A DNA stretch of 64,000 nt from Opisthocomus hoazin (GCF_030867145.1 NC_134433.1:9313216-9377215), one strand, 5' to 3'; positions 33,361 to 46,305 are shown, numbered from the stretch's first letter. The notes: a model not told the origin generated them from the sequence alone. Numbers and translations are program-made.

Positions 33361-33600
33361 AGAGCGGTGCCTGCAGGCCTCAGGTGAGACTGGCACCCCA
33401 TTGTGCTAGGTGTTACCCAAAGAAGATTATAAAAAGAAGGTCCCTGCCCTGAAGAGCTTACAGTCTAATTATGCAAGAGAAGAGCGGGTGGAAACAAGTT
33501 CAGAGAGATAGAGTAACTGATTCAGTATCTCCCAAAGCAGAGCTAGCTAACAGTTCCCTGGCCTCTGAACTAGTGCCTAAACCACACAGATTCCCTCAAA
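33361..33600 (+). repeat. Amniote MIR-type SINE, fairly complete
   Basis: Matching segments, in order: 'ggcaccccattgtgctaggt'; 'aaggtccctgccctgaagag' with 'cttacagtctaatt'; 'agatagagtaactgattcag'; and 'gcagagctagctaacag'. This is the layout of the abundant reptile/bird MIR-type SINE ('gccccattgtgctaggtgctgt', 'cagtccctgccccaaagagctcacaatcta', then a tail core). Confidence 0.7.
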
Positions 33601-34758
33601 ACGTGAGGGTCTCCGTACTGTCTGTTGGCTTCTGCCTTGAGGCTCCCAAGCCATTGACAGAATCAACAACTTCATGGCTCTGAACCTGCCTTGGCAAGTG
33701 CCTCCAGTCTCTACTGCTGACACAGAGAGGTCAGGTCGCGAGCAGGGGTGTCTGAAGCTCATCAGTGAAGACAGCCCCTGTGCCACCAGGAACCATACCT
33801 GCAACCACTACCGGCAGCAGTGAGTGACCCCTCTGCCTGTCTGTCTGCTTCAGTATAGGGTGCTGCCATGAAAGCGTGATTTCAGCCACTATCAAAGGCA
33901 AAGGATTGGACTTGTTGGACAAAGAGCGGAATGGCAAACCCTGTATGTTAAGGGCTGGCAATGAGTAGATCAAACCGTGCGTCAAATAAATCAGCCACTC
34001 AGTCCACTACCATACATGAAAATACAATTAGAGATTAGCCCATAGAGTGCATAACTGGCAATACGTCAGCTACAAATCATTTTAAAAGCATGTAGCTGAT
34101 CTAGCCTCCTTAATTCCTTGAGTTGTTGATTCCAATTATCAGCAGCCAAGTAGCAAAAGGTTTTTTATCCCAGAAGATTACTTACTTTTGGATACAATAA
34201 AAGTCAATTTATTCAATGATTACTAGAACATGGGCAGTTAATAGGTTGTGTCTGTTCTTTCTCCAGATACTTCAGAGTGGATCCATTAACACATTTACGG
34301 ACTAGACTTAAACAATAATAGTGCTTCTCCTTCTCTGGGGGTAACCAAACCAACCCACTTTTTGTACAGGGCTCTGGGATGTTTTTTACTATTACAGCTC
34401 CAGAGGAATTTACATAATTGGTTATGAATAATTCGTAACTTGTCTAAGAGTCTCCATGTAGCTATCTGATTTACTACAGTCTCCCACTCCAGAACCAGCA
34501 GAAGATTTTAATACAGTTTTTAATTGCAAGATCATAATTTAAGCATATCAGTGCTGCCTAATGTAGATGGGACGCGAGATGAACTCCTCTCCCCAGCCTC
34601 CCCCCGTACCTGGTATCTGGCTATGGGAGGGCTCGCAAGGCCCTAGAAAGGCTGCTGAGATCACCTGCAGGGCAGGGAGCAAACACCAGTCTTCAATGCA
34701 GACCTCTCTTCCCCTCCTTTACACGCTTGCCTCCGAATGATTTGTTTTTTGCAGGGAG

Positions 34759-34800
34759 GAAGGCTAATGCTTAAACCCTGTGGTTTAAGCATTAGCCTTC
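34759..34800. repeat. Perfect 19-bp inverted repeat (hairpin) with 4-nt loop
   Basis: The left arm at 34759-34777 and right arm at 34782-34800 are exact reverse complements (the core reads AAGGCTAATGCTTAAACC), with loop CTGT. The pairing does not continue outside the arms. The arms are longer than expected by chance in 64 kb. Confidence 0.95.
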
Positions 34801-37800
34801 TGCCAGGGATGTCTATGCTCAGTTGAAATCTCTGTGCACCTTTGTTCACCCCTTCAATCTGATCATAAGAGCAATAATACACACCTCACTTGGGTAAGGC
34901 TGCTAGAACATAGGTAAGCAGTACTCCAGGGGTGGCTGGATACTCTAGGACCGGATTTTTAGGGAAAACAAGTTACCTTCACCAGGGCTGGGGTGCTCAG
35001 GGGAAGTGACGTGCAATGCCAAAGACCTGGATTTTGAAAAAGCATTCTGTGCACTTAAAATGCTTGATAGCAAGTGTTGCTTCTAAGCACTCCCTTTTGC
35101 GAATTTGTCCCTCTGATGCAGGCAGGGGATAAATATTATAATCTGATTTTGCATAGGTACAAATCAGTCTTTTGTCTATATAAAAATCAGAGATCAATGC
35201 CAGTGACTGAGATGGTGGATAGGAGAGCCCCTGCACGAAGGGACCTATGGCCTCTGGGTGCATGCCTTGGCCTGAGTGCTAGTTCCCACAAGGATTTTAC
35301 CGTGGTTCATGTACCCCTCCAGTCTGTGCCACTGTGGGTGCTCTGGTGGCCTCGGGGTGGGAGACCTTGACCTGGCTCTGAGCAGTCACCTTTGCCCAGG
35401 CATCTCATCTCACAGAACCTGCAGGAACTAGCTTTCTTCTCCTCCATCTAGTTTGGAAGAAATCAGGCATCAGATCCAAAGTCACAGAGCACCACAGACT
35501 GACTGCCCTGGCTCTGTTTCCTAAGAAGATGGCACTAAAAAAAGATTCCACATTTTCACTCAGTTGAAAGAAAGTATAAAGTGCAGGACCGCAACAAACT
35601 TTCTCTCATTTTTTCCCTATATGATGTTTTTGCTTTACCAAATGGAATTTAGGACTGGGTCACTGAATCAAATCGTTTGCTCCCACAGGAAACCTCTTCA
35701 TGTAACCAATTTAATTATTCATGTTTCTGCCCCCCAGTTCAGCAAAACCACGGGAGCACTTCTGAATTTGTTTAACTTACAACTGCTAATTGTCAACTGA
35801 CTCCAACAGGATTTTTATAAGACAAAGGACATGCTGATGTGCCTTACAAAACGCTGGTTTAATAAAAGATGCTATATCTCTTTCTACAAATTTCACTATG
35901 CAATGGGTAAATAATTGCTTAAACTCAGTATTTAGTCAAGAGAGCATAAGCTTCGTTGAGGCACGTCCCCAGTGAGACTTCAGCATATGCTTAAATGCTT
36001 CCTCTCAATTGGGAACTGAGCAACTAATTTGCCTTTGCCATGATATGTCCTTTACAGTATTTTTTTTCTCAGTTACACTTTCTTTTAAAAAAATTAATCC
36101 CATCAAACTACTAAAAGTGCCACCTCACTTCCTTCAAGTTTCTTCTGAGCATTTATAAAGAAGATGGTTTATTGTCCTGAAACCAAACCCATTACAGCCT
36201 GTCAAAACCTTTCTGTAAGGCGGCAGAGAGCTGAATAATACATTTCACATTAAATTACACAACTGTGTCATCAGGCTAACATTAAAGGTAAGTCATTAAT
36301 AAAAAGAGAAAATAAAGTGGTCCTTAATTATACAAGACATTAAAAGCTGAGTGTTTTGCTTCTGCAGCACACTCACTTTGTGAGAATAAACGTTTTAAGA
36401 CCAGTGTGAACTTTTCTCTGTGGAAATTACAGCTCAAAGATAATCCCCTACACCCACTAATACAGCTCACTGCTGAGATGTGTCCTTCTGCACCTTCTGA
36501 CTTCTTGGTGCTAGTCCTACGGATGAAGCCAGTTTGCAAACCCTTGGATCACACACACAGACTTTGCTTTTGTTTTGTTATTTATAGGGGACATTTTCAA
36601 AAGACTCAGGTGAAAGCACTTAATAGCTAAACCTCATTGATTTTCTGTAAAAATAGGGCATCTTGGCACTTCTGACAAACATCCGAATACACTTTGGAAA
36701 TTGAAGCCTAACAGGATAAAGCCAAAGGAGCAGAGAGGGAACCCAGGCAACAAAACCTCGGCATTCAGGGCCCAGCGCAGCCGTAACAAGGACAGTGGTG
36801 CAGAGAGAGGGGCACTTGCAAGCACCCGGCCACTTCTGCATCAGCAGAGGACGAGAGGCACACTGCCCTCCTGCTCCCAGGTAAATCCACACCAGGGAAT
36901 CCCCGCAACACTACTTCAGTAGCTGAAATCACATGGGGACAGTGTGTCTTCTGCAAATCTCCGTATGTAAAACTTCCTTTATCTTGCAGCTAAAAGCAGA
37001 AACTCCCCGGAGCCTGAACTCCTCTAGGAAAACCGCAGATTTAAAGCTTTTGGGGACTGTCACCGGTTTTGCCTGCAAAATACCTTTTCTCAGCAGAAAT
37101 GCAATCCTCTCTTTTCTTTATACTCCTTCCGGGCTCCTCCTTTACCCCCCAGCTTCCAGAAATGCAAAGCTACCATTTTGAGAATGAGAAACCTCCATCG
37201 CTCCTTGTTGACTGAGCTAGCCTTGCCTTGTGGCACAGGACTAAGAGCAGCACCTTTTTCATGGCTGGCTGGGAACCCCTGAGCTACACCTGCAAGCCTA
37301 AGCTAACGAAAGAGCGAGCTTTCCAGAAGCAGCCATAACACACTTCTGTCCATGGTTTGACGCAGAGCAAGCCATGCTCAGCATTTCTCTGATGTCCACA
37401 GTCATCACCGTTCAGTAGCTGTGGAGAGATAACTAGGAGCATGCTAAAGTAAAGGCTGAGGCAAAGAAGGGTTAAGGGTGCACAGGAATATCCGTGCCAT
37501 GCCTGTAGTAACGATAACTCTTCTCTGCCCACAGAACCATGGTTAAGTAGAGTAACTTAGTGTTAGCCTGCTTTTGAGGACTTGAGTCAGGTAGGCTATG
37601 GATCCTTCCCCTGGGGGGATGGAGCACGAGTTCTCCAACAGAAACAGATTAGAAGAAAAATTTCTAAGGAAACATGAGAGGCTGTGAAAAGTGTTGGTTT
37701 GTGTGCAAGATTTTTTGCCTTATGTTTTCTGAAAAACTAAATGCCTAAAAACAAAAGTATTTCAGCCAAACCCCTGAGTTTTTCAGCATTTGAATTTCTG

Positions 37801-38550
37801 AACCATAAAAAAAGGAACCGTAGATCAAAAAAACCCCCCTGAAATGAACGTACTTTCAGTTTTAATTTGTCTGCTTTATTATCGTACTAATTCCAGCTTT
37901 TTTCTTTTTTTAAAGAAACAAACTATTCAGAATTGCAGTTATACCAGGATTCAGAAGAACTCTGTGTTGTGGATACAGCCTTTCGTCAAGTAAAGTAAAG
38001 TTTTCCACAAAGCTTCAGTGCCGGGGAGCCATCATCTAAGGCTTTGCCTCACATAGCCAAATTGGCCAGGAATCAGTGTGTAAGGAAAACATCAGGGATT
38101 TAACCATATGCACGCCCCAAATCACACATCTACAATCTAATCAACTGGTTTTCCTTCTGTAAATACCAATGGAATATTTGCTACTTATTAAAGGATACTA
38201 ACAAAATTTACAAGTAAAAATGAGATTCTTCCCATGGAGCACAGTATCTGCCCCCACTTTGCACTCTCCATGCTTCAGCACCATGGTAGAACAAGGTGCA
38301 CAGAGTATATTGAAATTAGTTTGCAAACTGGAAGGGTGTTTGGGTGATTTCCTTGTGCGAAGGCACCCTCTCTGTGGTGCCTGCTAAATCATCCTTGCCA
38401 AACATTATTTACCCCTGAAGCTAACAAAAATACTTTGAAGAGCAAGTCTCAGCATACCAAGTGTTAAATATTTCACATATGCAGGGGTAGCCTTCACATT
38501 AAAAGATGTCTACCTCAGGGTAATTAACACATTCAAACTGTCCTGGGGTT

Positions 38551-38566
38551 AAAAAAAAAAAAAAAA
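38551..38566. repeat. Poly(A) run, 16 nt
   Basis: Uninterrupted A16. No poly(A) signal or gene remnant was seen just upstream, so it is best treated as simple sequence. Confidence 0.8.
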
Positions 38567-39013
38567 GGTATAAAACCAAAATAAAACAGAAAAAAACCCA
38601 ACAAACCTCAATACCAAGTAAAGACCAGACATCTGAAGTCAAACATGAACTACAGCCATCAGTGTTAACCCCAGGAGAAGACAAAGGGCCAGTTTGGGTG
38701 GATGCCCCTCATGGTAAAAGTCTAGGCTTCCCTTTATTATGTATAAGCTTTGCTGAACTGAGAAATAGTCACCCCTGGGTAAACCGAAATTAAAAAAAAA
38801 AAAATTAAGCAGGAACTCTCAAGGGTGCAGTCCCTGCCCCCCCAGCATGTACAAAACAGCAAGCAAGGCACACCCCAAGAGGGCCAGCCTGGGTCAGCAG
38901 GACCAGCCACCATGGGGTACAGCAGAGCAACGCACCTTCATCTACTCCTTTCCGAGTGGCACACCGTGCAAACGAGATTGTGCCAACCCATCTCACACAC
39001 TCAGCTCTTTTGT

Positions 39014-39031
39014 CTGCCTGCCTGCCTGCCT
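39014..39031. repeat. (CTGC)n microsatellite
   Basis: About four and a half CTGC units in a row within otherwise unique sequence. Confidence 0.85.
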
Positions 39032-39531
39032 CCCTCGGCAGCACGCTTCCTGCTCCTCGGGAGCAATCAGACAGGTGGAATGAGCATGTTTTTTAGGGAG
39101 TCCCCTACTAAAATACCAAGAGCGTGTTCTGGCTGCATTTCAGATCAGCTTCCTTTCCACCTCTCACCTCCAGCCCATGAAACACTAAGGAATGATTCAC
39201 CTGCAGACACTGTTGTATTTCCATTATTATTAAACACTTATTCCTGTCTGTCCATGGAGTGGTACAAAAATTACTGCAAGTACATACACACCTCAAGACA
39301 CCCACACACTTCTGCGAGAGATGTCTTTACTAGGAAAGCAGAGGGCTGAGGACTGTGGCAATTACTCAGAACAACAGGCTGTGAGAGCCTCGGGCTTTCA
39401 AGTGGAGTGACTTTGCATTAGCGCAGCATTTTCCACCATGGCTGAGAAGGAAATCAGCTGGGAAACCAAATAAATCAGTGAGGCCCCACCTGTACAGCCT
39501 GAACAGGGCACAACTGCCACCAGGTAGATGA

Positions 39532-39812
39532 GGATCTCCTGGAGTCTCCCGTGCTGCTGGGTCTGCAGAGCAGCTTTGGAGCCCACAGTGGTGCCGAGCG
39601 ATGGGCAGAGCATCGCTGGAGCCTCGGTGACGAGCGGCTGATCAATGGAGCAGCACTATCGCCTGTATCGCTGCCAGGCAGCCACTGGAGCTGCACTCGG
39701 CAGTATTGCTGCAAGCTGCTCTATGGAGAGGCACTGGTATTTGTATTGCTGCCATTTCATCAGCGAAGTGGCACTGGAGTCTGTCTCCCTGACAGCTGAT
39801 CAATGAGGAGGA
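39532..39812. repeat. Degenerate minisatellite, about seven units of roughly 40 bp
   Basis: Units start near 39532, 39570, 39610, 39653, 39693, 39731 and 39771, with spacings of 38, 40, 43, 40, 38 and 40. Shared landmarks are GCACTGG(A/T)GT at unit starts, GTAT(C/T)GCTGCCA in the middle, and GCTGATCAATG at 39637-39647 and 39795-39805. A unit of 40 is not a multiple of three, so the open frame across it is not a repeat protein. Confidence 0.75.
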
Positions 39813-39859
39813 ATATAATAATCATAATGTGGTCTTTTACAGGACATGGGCCTTTAACC

Positions 39860-40045
39860 CAAGGACCTCAAAACCCCTTTCAGACATTCATTAAGCCACA
39901 AATTCCACATACATGGAGATGGTCGCAAATACCCACATCACCATGGTATTGCAAACTCATCTTTGTTCTTGTTGTATAGATGGGTGATCTGAGAAGCCAC
40001 AGACAGGTTAAGTGTCCAGGTTTAATTCCCGGTGATATTAAGAGT
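39860..40045 (+). repeat. MIR/CORE-SINE relic
   Basis: 'aggacctcaaaacccctttc', then 'tgtatagatgggtgatctga', then 'gccacagacaggttaagtg' follow the MIR order. That order is 'tacagatgaggaaactgaggc', then 'acagagaggttaagtgactt'. It lies just downstream of the minisatellite. Confidence 0.5.
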
Positions 40046-40823
40046 AGATTGAAAATAGGTCTTCAATACAGAAAGGCTAAAACAGGATGGATTCTCTAAA
40101 AAGCTTTCCAGAAAACCTGGCTAGAAATATCCCAATGAAAGCTAAAACATGCTGGAAATAAAAACACACCTGACACCAGGCTTGCAGGTCATCCTTTCTC
40201 AACTCTGAGAAGTCAATGACAGACTTCAGCTTACGAAACAGAAATGTGGAATGCCTTGGTGAAAGCCAGCACCACCGATGCCTCAGCAGGGCCATGGTCT
40301 CACCTTCTCTCTGTTCCCTCACCACAAAAGTATCCTCCAACTTCAAAAGTGGAAGGAAATTCAGGTGTCTAAAGCCACTATACTCTCCTCTATCCTTGCA
40401 CTCAAATCCCACATGGGGATTCAGGGTCAGCCTCAGCACACTGAGATGGAGCTTCACTCTCCAAATCTTTCATAGTGCTTTTTCCACCAAGTCTGTCAAC
40501 ATGCTCAGTTAAGGTACTATTTTCCTGAGCTTCCAATTCAGTATCTCCATGCCTAAGCAAGCTGCTCAGCTCACCAATTCTTGTTTCAAAGTTATAGAAG
40601 CCAAGCCTAGCTAACCTTTCTTTATAATTCATTCCCCAAATCCCTGAATAACTTGGGTTGCCCTACACTGCCCTTCCTGCATTCTCAAACGTGCAACACG
40701 CTTCCCATAATAAGGTAACTAAAACCGTACACAATAGCCTACGTGTTTTATTTCACGTTCCCCACTGATTAATGCTGAATGCTTCCATGCAGTATATCCA
40801 CACGCTTTACACTTAATGCTTCA

Positions 40824-40838
40824 ATATATATATATATA
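40824..40838. repeat. (AT)n microsatellite
   Basis: About seven AT units; simple sequence. Confidence 0.9.
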
Positions 40839-41014
40839 GCGCTTTTACTTTACAGCTGCCAATTTGTGCAGATGGCTATAATGTATTAGTCACTACCAAC
40901 ACTCCCCTCCTCTACCCAACAGTCATGTTCTCGGTCAGTGTTTCACATGGCATTTCCTTTCAAGGTATCTATGGGTATTTTTGGCCCAAGAGTTCCTGGT
41001 ATATTAAATGCAAT

Positions 41015-41105
41015 GAGCCACATCCTCAGCTGGTGTAAATCTGCACAGCCCTAATTTGGTCAGTGGAGCTGTGCCAACTCACGAGTGGAAAGAGTCCAAT
41101 AAATT
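41015..41105. repeat. Possible relic of a palindromic amniote repeat
   Basis: 'cacatcctcagctggtgtaa' followed by 'atctgcacagccctaatttg' and 'gtcagtggagctgtgccaac' resembles a widespread amniote repeat. From memory, that repeat reads 'agatcctcagctggtgtaaatcagcatagctccattgacttcaatggagc'. A similar short piece is at about 48805. The family was not identified. Confidence 0.35.
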
Positions 41106-41263
41106 AGTTATCAGACCAATACATTTAGGTAGCTTATTTAAACTGCTTCTGCTTTATTTTTATTTATTTACAAATAACCCACAGCATGCGAGGACGGTGG
41201 CCCTGCACCACAAAGCCCACGAAGTATGGGGTGACTGAGCGGGGATAAGGACAGGCACACAGA

Positions 41264-41702
41264 CAGAATCACAGAATGGTAGGGGTTAGAAGGGACCTCT
41301 GTGGGTCACCCAGTCCAATCCTCCCGCCGAAGCAGGGTCACCCAGAGCAGGCTGCACAGCACCGCGTCCAGGCGGGTCTTGAAGATCTCCAGAGAAGGAG
41401 ACTCCACAACCTCCCTGGGCAGCCTGGGCCAGGGCTCCGTCACCCTCAGAGGGAAGAAGTTCTTCCTCATGTTCAGCTGGAACTTCCTGTGCTTCAGTTT
41501 GTGCCCTTTGCCCCTTGTCCTGTCGCTGGGCACTACTGAAAAGAGTTTGGCCCCATCCTCCTGACACCCACTCTTCAGATATTTGTAAGTATATATTAGG
41601 TCCCCTCGCAGCCTTCTCTTCTTCAGGCTGAACAAGCCCAGCTCCCTCAGCCTCTCCTCATAGGAGAGATGCTCCAGTCCCCTCACCATCCTTGTAGCCC
41701 TA
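41264..41702 (-). mobile_element. CR1 LINE 3' fragment (minus strand)
   Basis: Read on the minus strand from 41689, it encodes [20 protein letters not shown], then [11 protein letters not shown], the tail [19 protein letters not shown], and a 3' UTR. This is the same region as 13.75-14.18 kb of the other CR1. It ends at 41264-41275 in AGAATCACAGAA, the reverse complement of the CR1 3' repeat. At the position of the other copy's stop it has a Trp codon and reads on, so the two copies probably belong to different subfamilies. It is only about 440 bp, truncated at its 5' end. Confidence 0.92.
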
Positions 41703-42059
41703 AACAGGTCAGCTCAATTCACCATCGCACCACCACAGTCAAACACCACTCTGGTACTAGTGATAAAACCTTCTCTCTTCAGTCTTCTTTCACGTGAACA
41801 GCAATATTTTTCAAGCCCAAAATGGGTGAAGACAATTTTTATGTATAAGGGAAACAAAAGCCTAGCTAAAACTGACCCTTGCCACACCTCCCCATCCTGA
41901 ACTCTTTCCTGGCTGTGACATCCTCTATTTTCTGTCCAAAAGCCAATTTTTAACCAGTCTCTACCCTGGCTTTCCAGAGCAGTCCGTTTCATACAAAGTC
42001 TTCCCAAACACCTGATAATCTGGCTCAGCAGAAGTTCCACATACTGTGGCTACAGCCTA

Positions 42060-42360
42060 GAGATACTGGAAAGGAGCAAAGTACAAGGCAAAAAACCCAA
42101 CCCATTAGACTCTTGCCTCAGTTCCTTAATGTTTTGAGGTGAAGGATTTAGGCTGCAAGAAAAAGCCTCCTGACAAGATCTATTAGTGTGTGGAATAATC
42201 TTTCAAGGGAAGCGATGGAAACATTGCTGTTTGGCACACAGTTAGTGTTTGTCCAGACTAGTTTTTAAATATACAATCCTGAGTTGGCAGAGGAAAAGTC
42301 TAGTCGAGGTAGTTGCTCTTATCTATCTCCATATTCCAGGATAAATCAGGTCATCTCCTT
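42060..42360 (+). repeat. Worn CR1-type LINE 3' end
   Basis: From 42191, translation gives WNNLSREAMETLLFGTQLVF. This aligns with [20 protein letters not shown] of the intact CR1 in this window (W, N, L, R, E and E conserved in register). The following 150 bases fit an old CR1 3' UTR. Ends are approximate. Confidence 0.5.
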
Positions 42361-45300
42361 TGTTCTAGTCTAAAAATTGAGGAATGCACTTAAAACAATT
42401 CATGCAGTTTTAATCAGCTATGATCTCCCTTTTATGATCCACATGGGTTGTATCTTGTTAAATTAGATATATCTAGCTGTTTCTTTTTAATCATCAAGTT
42501 TTTCTAATACAAGGCAGCAGCACTGTCTAGCACAGCTGGCATGAACCAGGGCTGTGAACACCTTCAGGTCTCTCTTTGGCTATGCCCCAGGCAAGTAAAT
42601 AAACCCCTCACTTAAAATAACGCCCTAATTTGTTTTTGTCACTCAGAGAGCCTGAGACTGACTTTCAGAAGTCATAAGCATTCATGGTTCCGGTCAAAGT
42701 CACTAGTTGAGGGGAGCTGAGGTAAATTTATGTAAGAGAAGGACTCGGGCATTTAGGTACCACAGCACTTTGTGTGGCAGAAAACCACAAAAAAAGACCC
42801 ATACTACAGAATGAATTAAGACTGAAAAGCATCACATCCTGAAACAGAGATTGGGAATTTCAGCCTCAATATTACTTTGCAAGTGTAAATGATAGCTATA
42901 ATGCTCAAAACTAGAAAGTAAGACCGAGTCCTGCAGTCCCCTGACTGACAGCTTTCAGAAAGACCTGTAGCCCCCCAAGAAATGCTAAAAAGGAACATGA
43001 CATTAGAAAATTCCTTTCTTCTGGAATGTGAGGTCTTCCTTCCGGTGCTCCCAGTCCAGCACCCCTCCCTCCCTCAGCTAAAGGATCACACATGATGTCA
43101 GTAAACACGATGACTGGAGGCCCCTTCAGCATTGCCTGTGCATCGTCCTGCTGGATACAGCACTAAGCAGCTCTAGAAAATGGCAGATCTCTGCCCCTTG
43201 CCCTCCCAAAGACTTTGCACATGATCCTAGACACAACACATGACCATACGACAAAAACAAATGCTGAAAGCTACACAGACATGATTTTCTTTGTTTTATA
43301 CAGCAACCAACACTGCGAAGCCCTGATTCTGAATGAGGCCTCTCGGGAAGGATTTATACCCATCACCCTTTAGCACAAAGAAAGCTCAATATGGCAGATC
43401 ACCAACTCATTTGACTACCCTTAAAAAATTTGCCCCCAACAGAGGAAACTTCAGGTAGGGGGCTCCTAACTGAAAAATGAGATTTTGTACATTTCTTATA
43501 CCCTTTAAATTATTCCTTGAATAAGCTGGAAAAAACTTTCGTGACACAAAATTGTTCGAGAAGCAATAAATATACATTCAGATGAATGTAAAAAACAATA
43601 AATAAGATACAGAGCAGCCACTCCAGTAACAATAAATTTAGCCGTATTTTTCTTCCCGAGGCCTCTATTTCAGATCTTATCTCCTGTAGGAGACTAGTTT
43701 TCTTTCCCTCAACTTCCAAACACTCATCTATTGTTTCAAAAATGAAAAGCCTGACAGCAGAACAGGACATCCTTTTAAGAACGTCTGATACTAGCAAGTC
43801 ACAGTAACTCTGGTATCGCTCAAGATTCAAACCACTGTTACTTAGTTCAGAGTCTGCACCGTTACTTAGCATGTTGTACAAAACAGAGTAAGTGTGCTAA
43901 GTTGGGTCAAATTGTGACTAAAGAGGCTGTAGTGGGTCAGAATACAGACAAGATGCAATGGATTTAATAGAGGCCACAGTCACATTTGGGGGCACTAAAT
44001 AGTTTTCTCAAGCAGGAGTGAAGAATCGAAGTAGCGCGTGTTTTTTTGAGTAGTTATGTTGTAATCTGCTCCTAATGTTGGTACAGGTTTGTGAGCTTCT
44101 TATAAATATGATGGCAATGGGACTTCATCAAATATATTAAAGATGAAAGTCTTTTGGTTGGTGTTGATTCTGCTCCGTACCTGCTTTTTGTTCAAATAAC
44201 TTAATTCCTAACTTGATATTCCAAGGACAAATCTCCTAGTCTCACCATTAAGCAGGCACTCACTGGTGTTCACAAGCATTGCCCATTCGTATTTTGTATC
44301 TGGAGCACTATCGCATTTAGCAAAGTAGTTTTAGCCGTAAAGGTATACATATGGATCTTAAAGTTCTCTGGAAAGCCAAAGCTATTGGGGGCTTCCTGAA
44401 CTACTTGTTATCACTTTGAAGCATCTGGCTCGTGGTCAGCTGTTTCATGTTACTGACTTCTACATTTGTTTCTGAAGAAATTAGCACAGCTTCCTTCAGT
44501 GCTACATTCTGCAGCGGTTTTGGTTTTCATTCTAACATCTCGTTGTTCATCTTGAAATCAAAGTCATTTATGGAAGCTGCAGAATTTTAATGTTCCTCAG
44601 ACTCAAAAGCATTTGTTTAACCACCAGCAGACAAGGAGATGAATAAGAGAGACTGTCTGCTCTTGATTTAGTGGGACCAGATTTTTAGAAGAGCTCAGCA
44701 ACCAGTGTATGTCTTCAACACACTAAGTTCTTTGGACAGCCTGGGTATTTATTACAGTGCTTAAACAAGAACAACTCTCATGAAAACCATGACCTTAGTA
44801 AACTAGACAGTTAATACACACTATACATTCTTATATTTCCATCTGAAGGGGGGGAATTATTAGTAAATTCAACCTGCAATTTAAAAGCAGCTTTTGATTC
44901 TCATTATTTCTGCCTCTCTTTTATTGTTCACCCAAAAGGCCTGTCTACACGACTGCTGCGCTACGAACTGTGTTTAAGAATCACTGCCTAGTACAAAATG
45001 ATATGCAAGACAAAAACAAAGAGACAGTATCTTCTTAGGTTACTTTTGTTTAAGCCCTACACAGAGAACAGAATAGATTAAAGCAGTGGGAAAATAAGAG
45101 ATCGAGTCTTATGATGTGGCTTAGGGTGCTCCTTCCAGCCAACCGCACTTCATTTTTTTTCCATTGATGCTTCCAAGCGGTTTTCTAGGATACCCCTGAG
45201 CAGAACTCATTGTAATAACTGGAGGAAATAGATTAATGGAGAATTACCGCAAGGTTCATCTAAGAGAAGTTTGATAAACAACACTTCCAGGCTGAGATAT

Positions 45301-46283
45301 TCGGTGCAGCCTGAGGAATGCGGACTTTCCCACTCCTGCTGAACTGAATGGGAACCTATACCTCTGAGTCAAGCTGGGAAGTGGCTGCCACAACCACCAA
45401 AAGCAATTCTGGATTTCAGGTGCAATCAGGGATCAAGAACTTAACTGAAGAATTCTGACAAAGAAAAAGGTGAAACAAAGTGTTTGACCTATCCAGCTGG
45501 CATCACTACCAGACTTTGTCTCAGCAAGCAAACTCTCAGGTGAGCTGCAGTCTCTGCACTCCCAGTCTCAGTCAAAAAAAATTGCACAATCCTCAGATGG
45601 AGGAGACAGAAAAATGGACGACAGTGGAATCACAGCCCAAATGGCGCCACAGACACAAAGAGACGCCTCACACATATGCAAGCCATAATGGAAGCCTATA
45701 AAAATCCAGGCAAATTAAATTTATCATATGGTTCTGTCTAGATTCTCCCCAGGCAAAGTTTCCCCTTGGCAAAAGGAAAGCTCGCCCCTGAGGATTATTT
45801 CAGTCCTTTCCAGACCAAGACTTAGGCAAACCTTAATTGGTAGATGGGCTTTAGGCTGGCTGTCTGTATGGACAAAATGTTTTCCACTTGAAATGGTTTC
45901 GAAACCACTGCTGACACCTATGCAGCCACAGATACATCAGGTACTTCTGTATCTTTAAAAAGCAACACACATAAACACCTCTGGCACTCTGAACCCAGAT
46001 TCTGCCTCATTTGTACCCATGGGATGGTGGTGAAGTCATCATGATTGCACAGGATAAACGAAGGTTGAAGTTGGCCAGTTTAAATTAGGATTTTATTTTT
46101 TTAAACCTGTATATTCTTCCCATTGCTAAATCTTTTACAGAGGCTACTAAGGCAGAGAGCTGCTGATCTAATCCTCTTTGACTCCCTGCCATCCTGGCAG
46201 GTAGAGCAAAGCCTAAGGTAAAGTGAAGCATCAAAAGGAAAATTAATGTCTTCTAACAGCAATTAGAGGAAATTATTTAGATA

Positions 46284-46305
46284 TAAATCTTGTTTTATAT
46301 CTTCT
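46284..46305 (+). repeat. 22-bp direct repeat, copy A
   Basis: Identical to 48155-48176. The core reads AATCTTGTTTTATATCTTCT. The flanks differ at once on both sides. Confidence 0.85.

Larger units (their letters stand above)
31601..41260. other. Gene-poor stretch with SINE relics, hairpin and minisatellite
   Basis: No gene is defended. It contains a possible isolated exon (32055-32217), two adjacent MIR-type SINEs (32.97-33.60 kb) and a perfect hairpin (34.76 kb). AT-rich blocks that look like conserved non-coding DNA lie at 34.0-34.5 and 35.8-36.3 kb. A tandem repeat of about 40 bp (39.5 kb) and a TA microsatellite (40.82 kb) complete it. Confidence 0.55.

Noticed and set aside
41276..41567. 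Plus-strand frames of about 90 codons with Arg/Gln-rich products
   Set aside because: They are antisense or frame-shifted readings of the minus-strand CR1 fragment.
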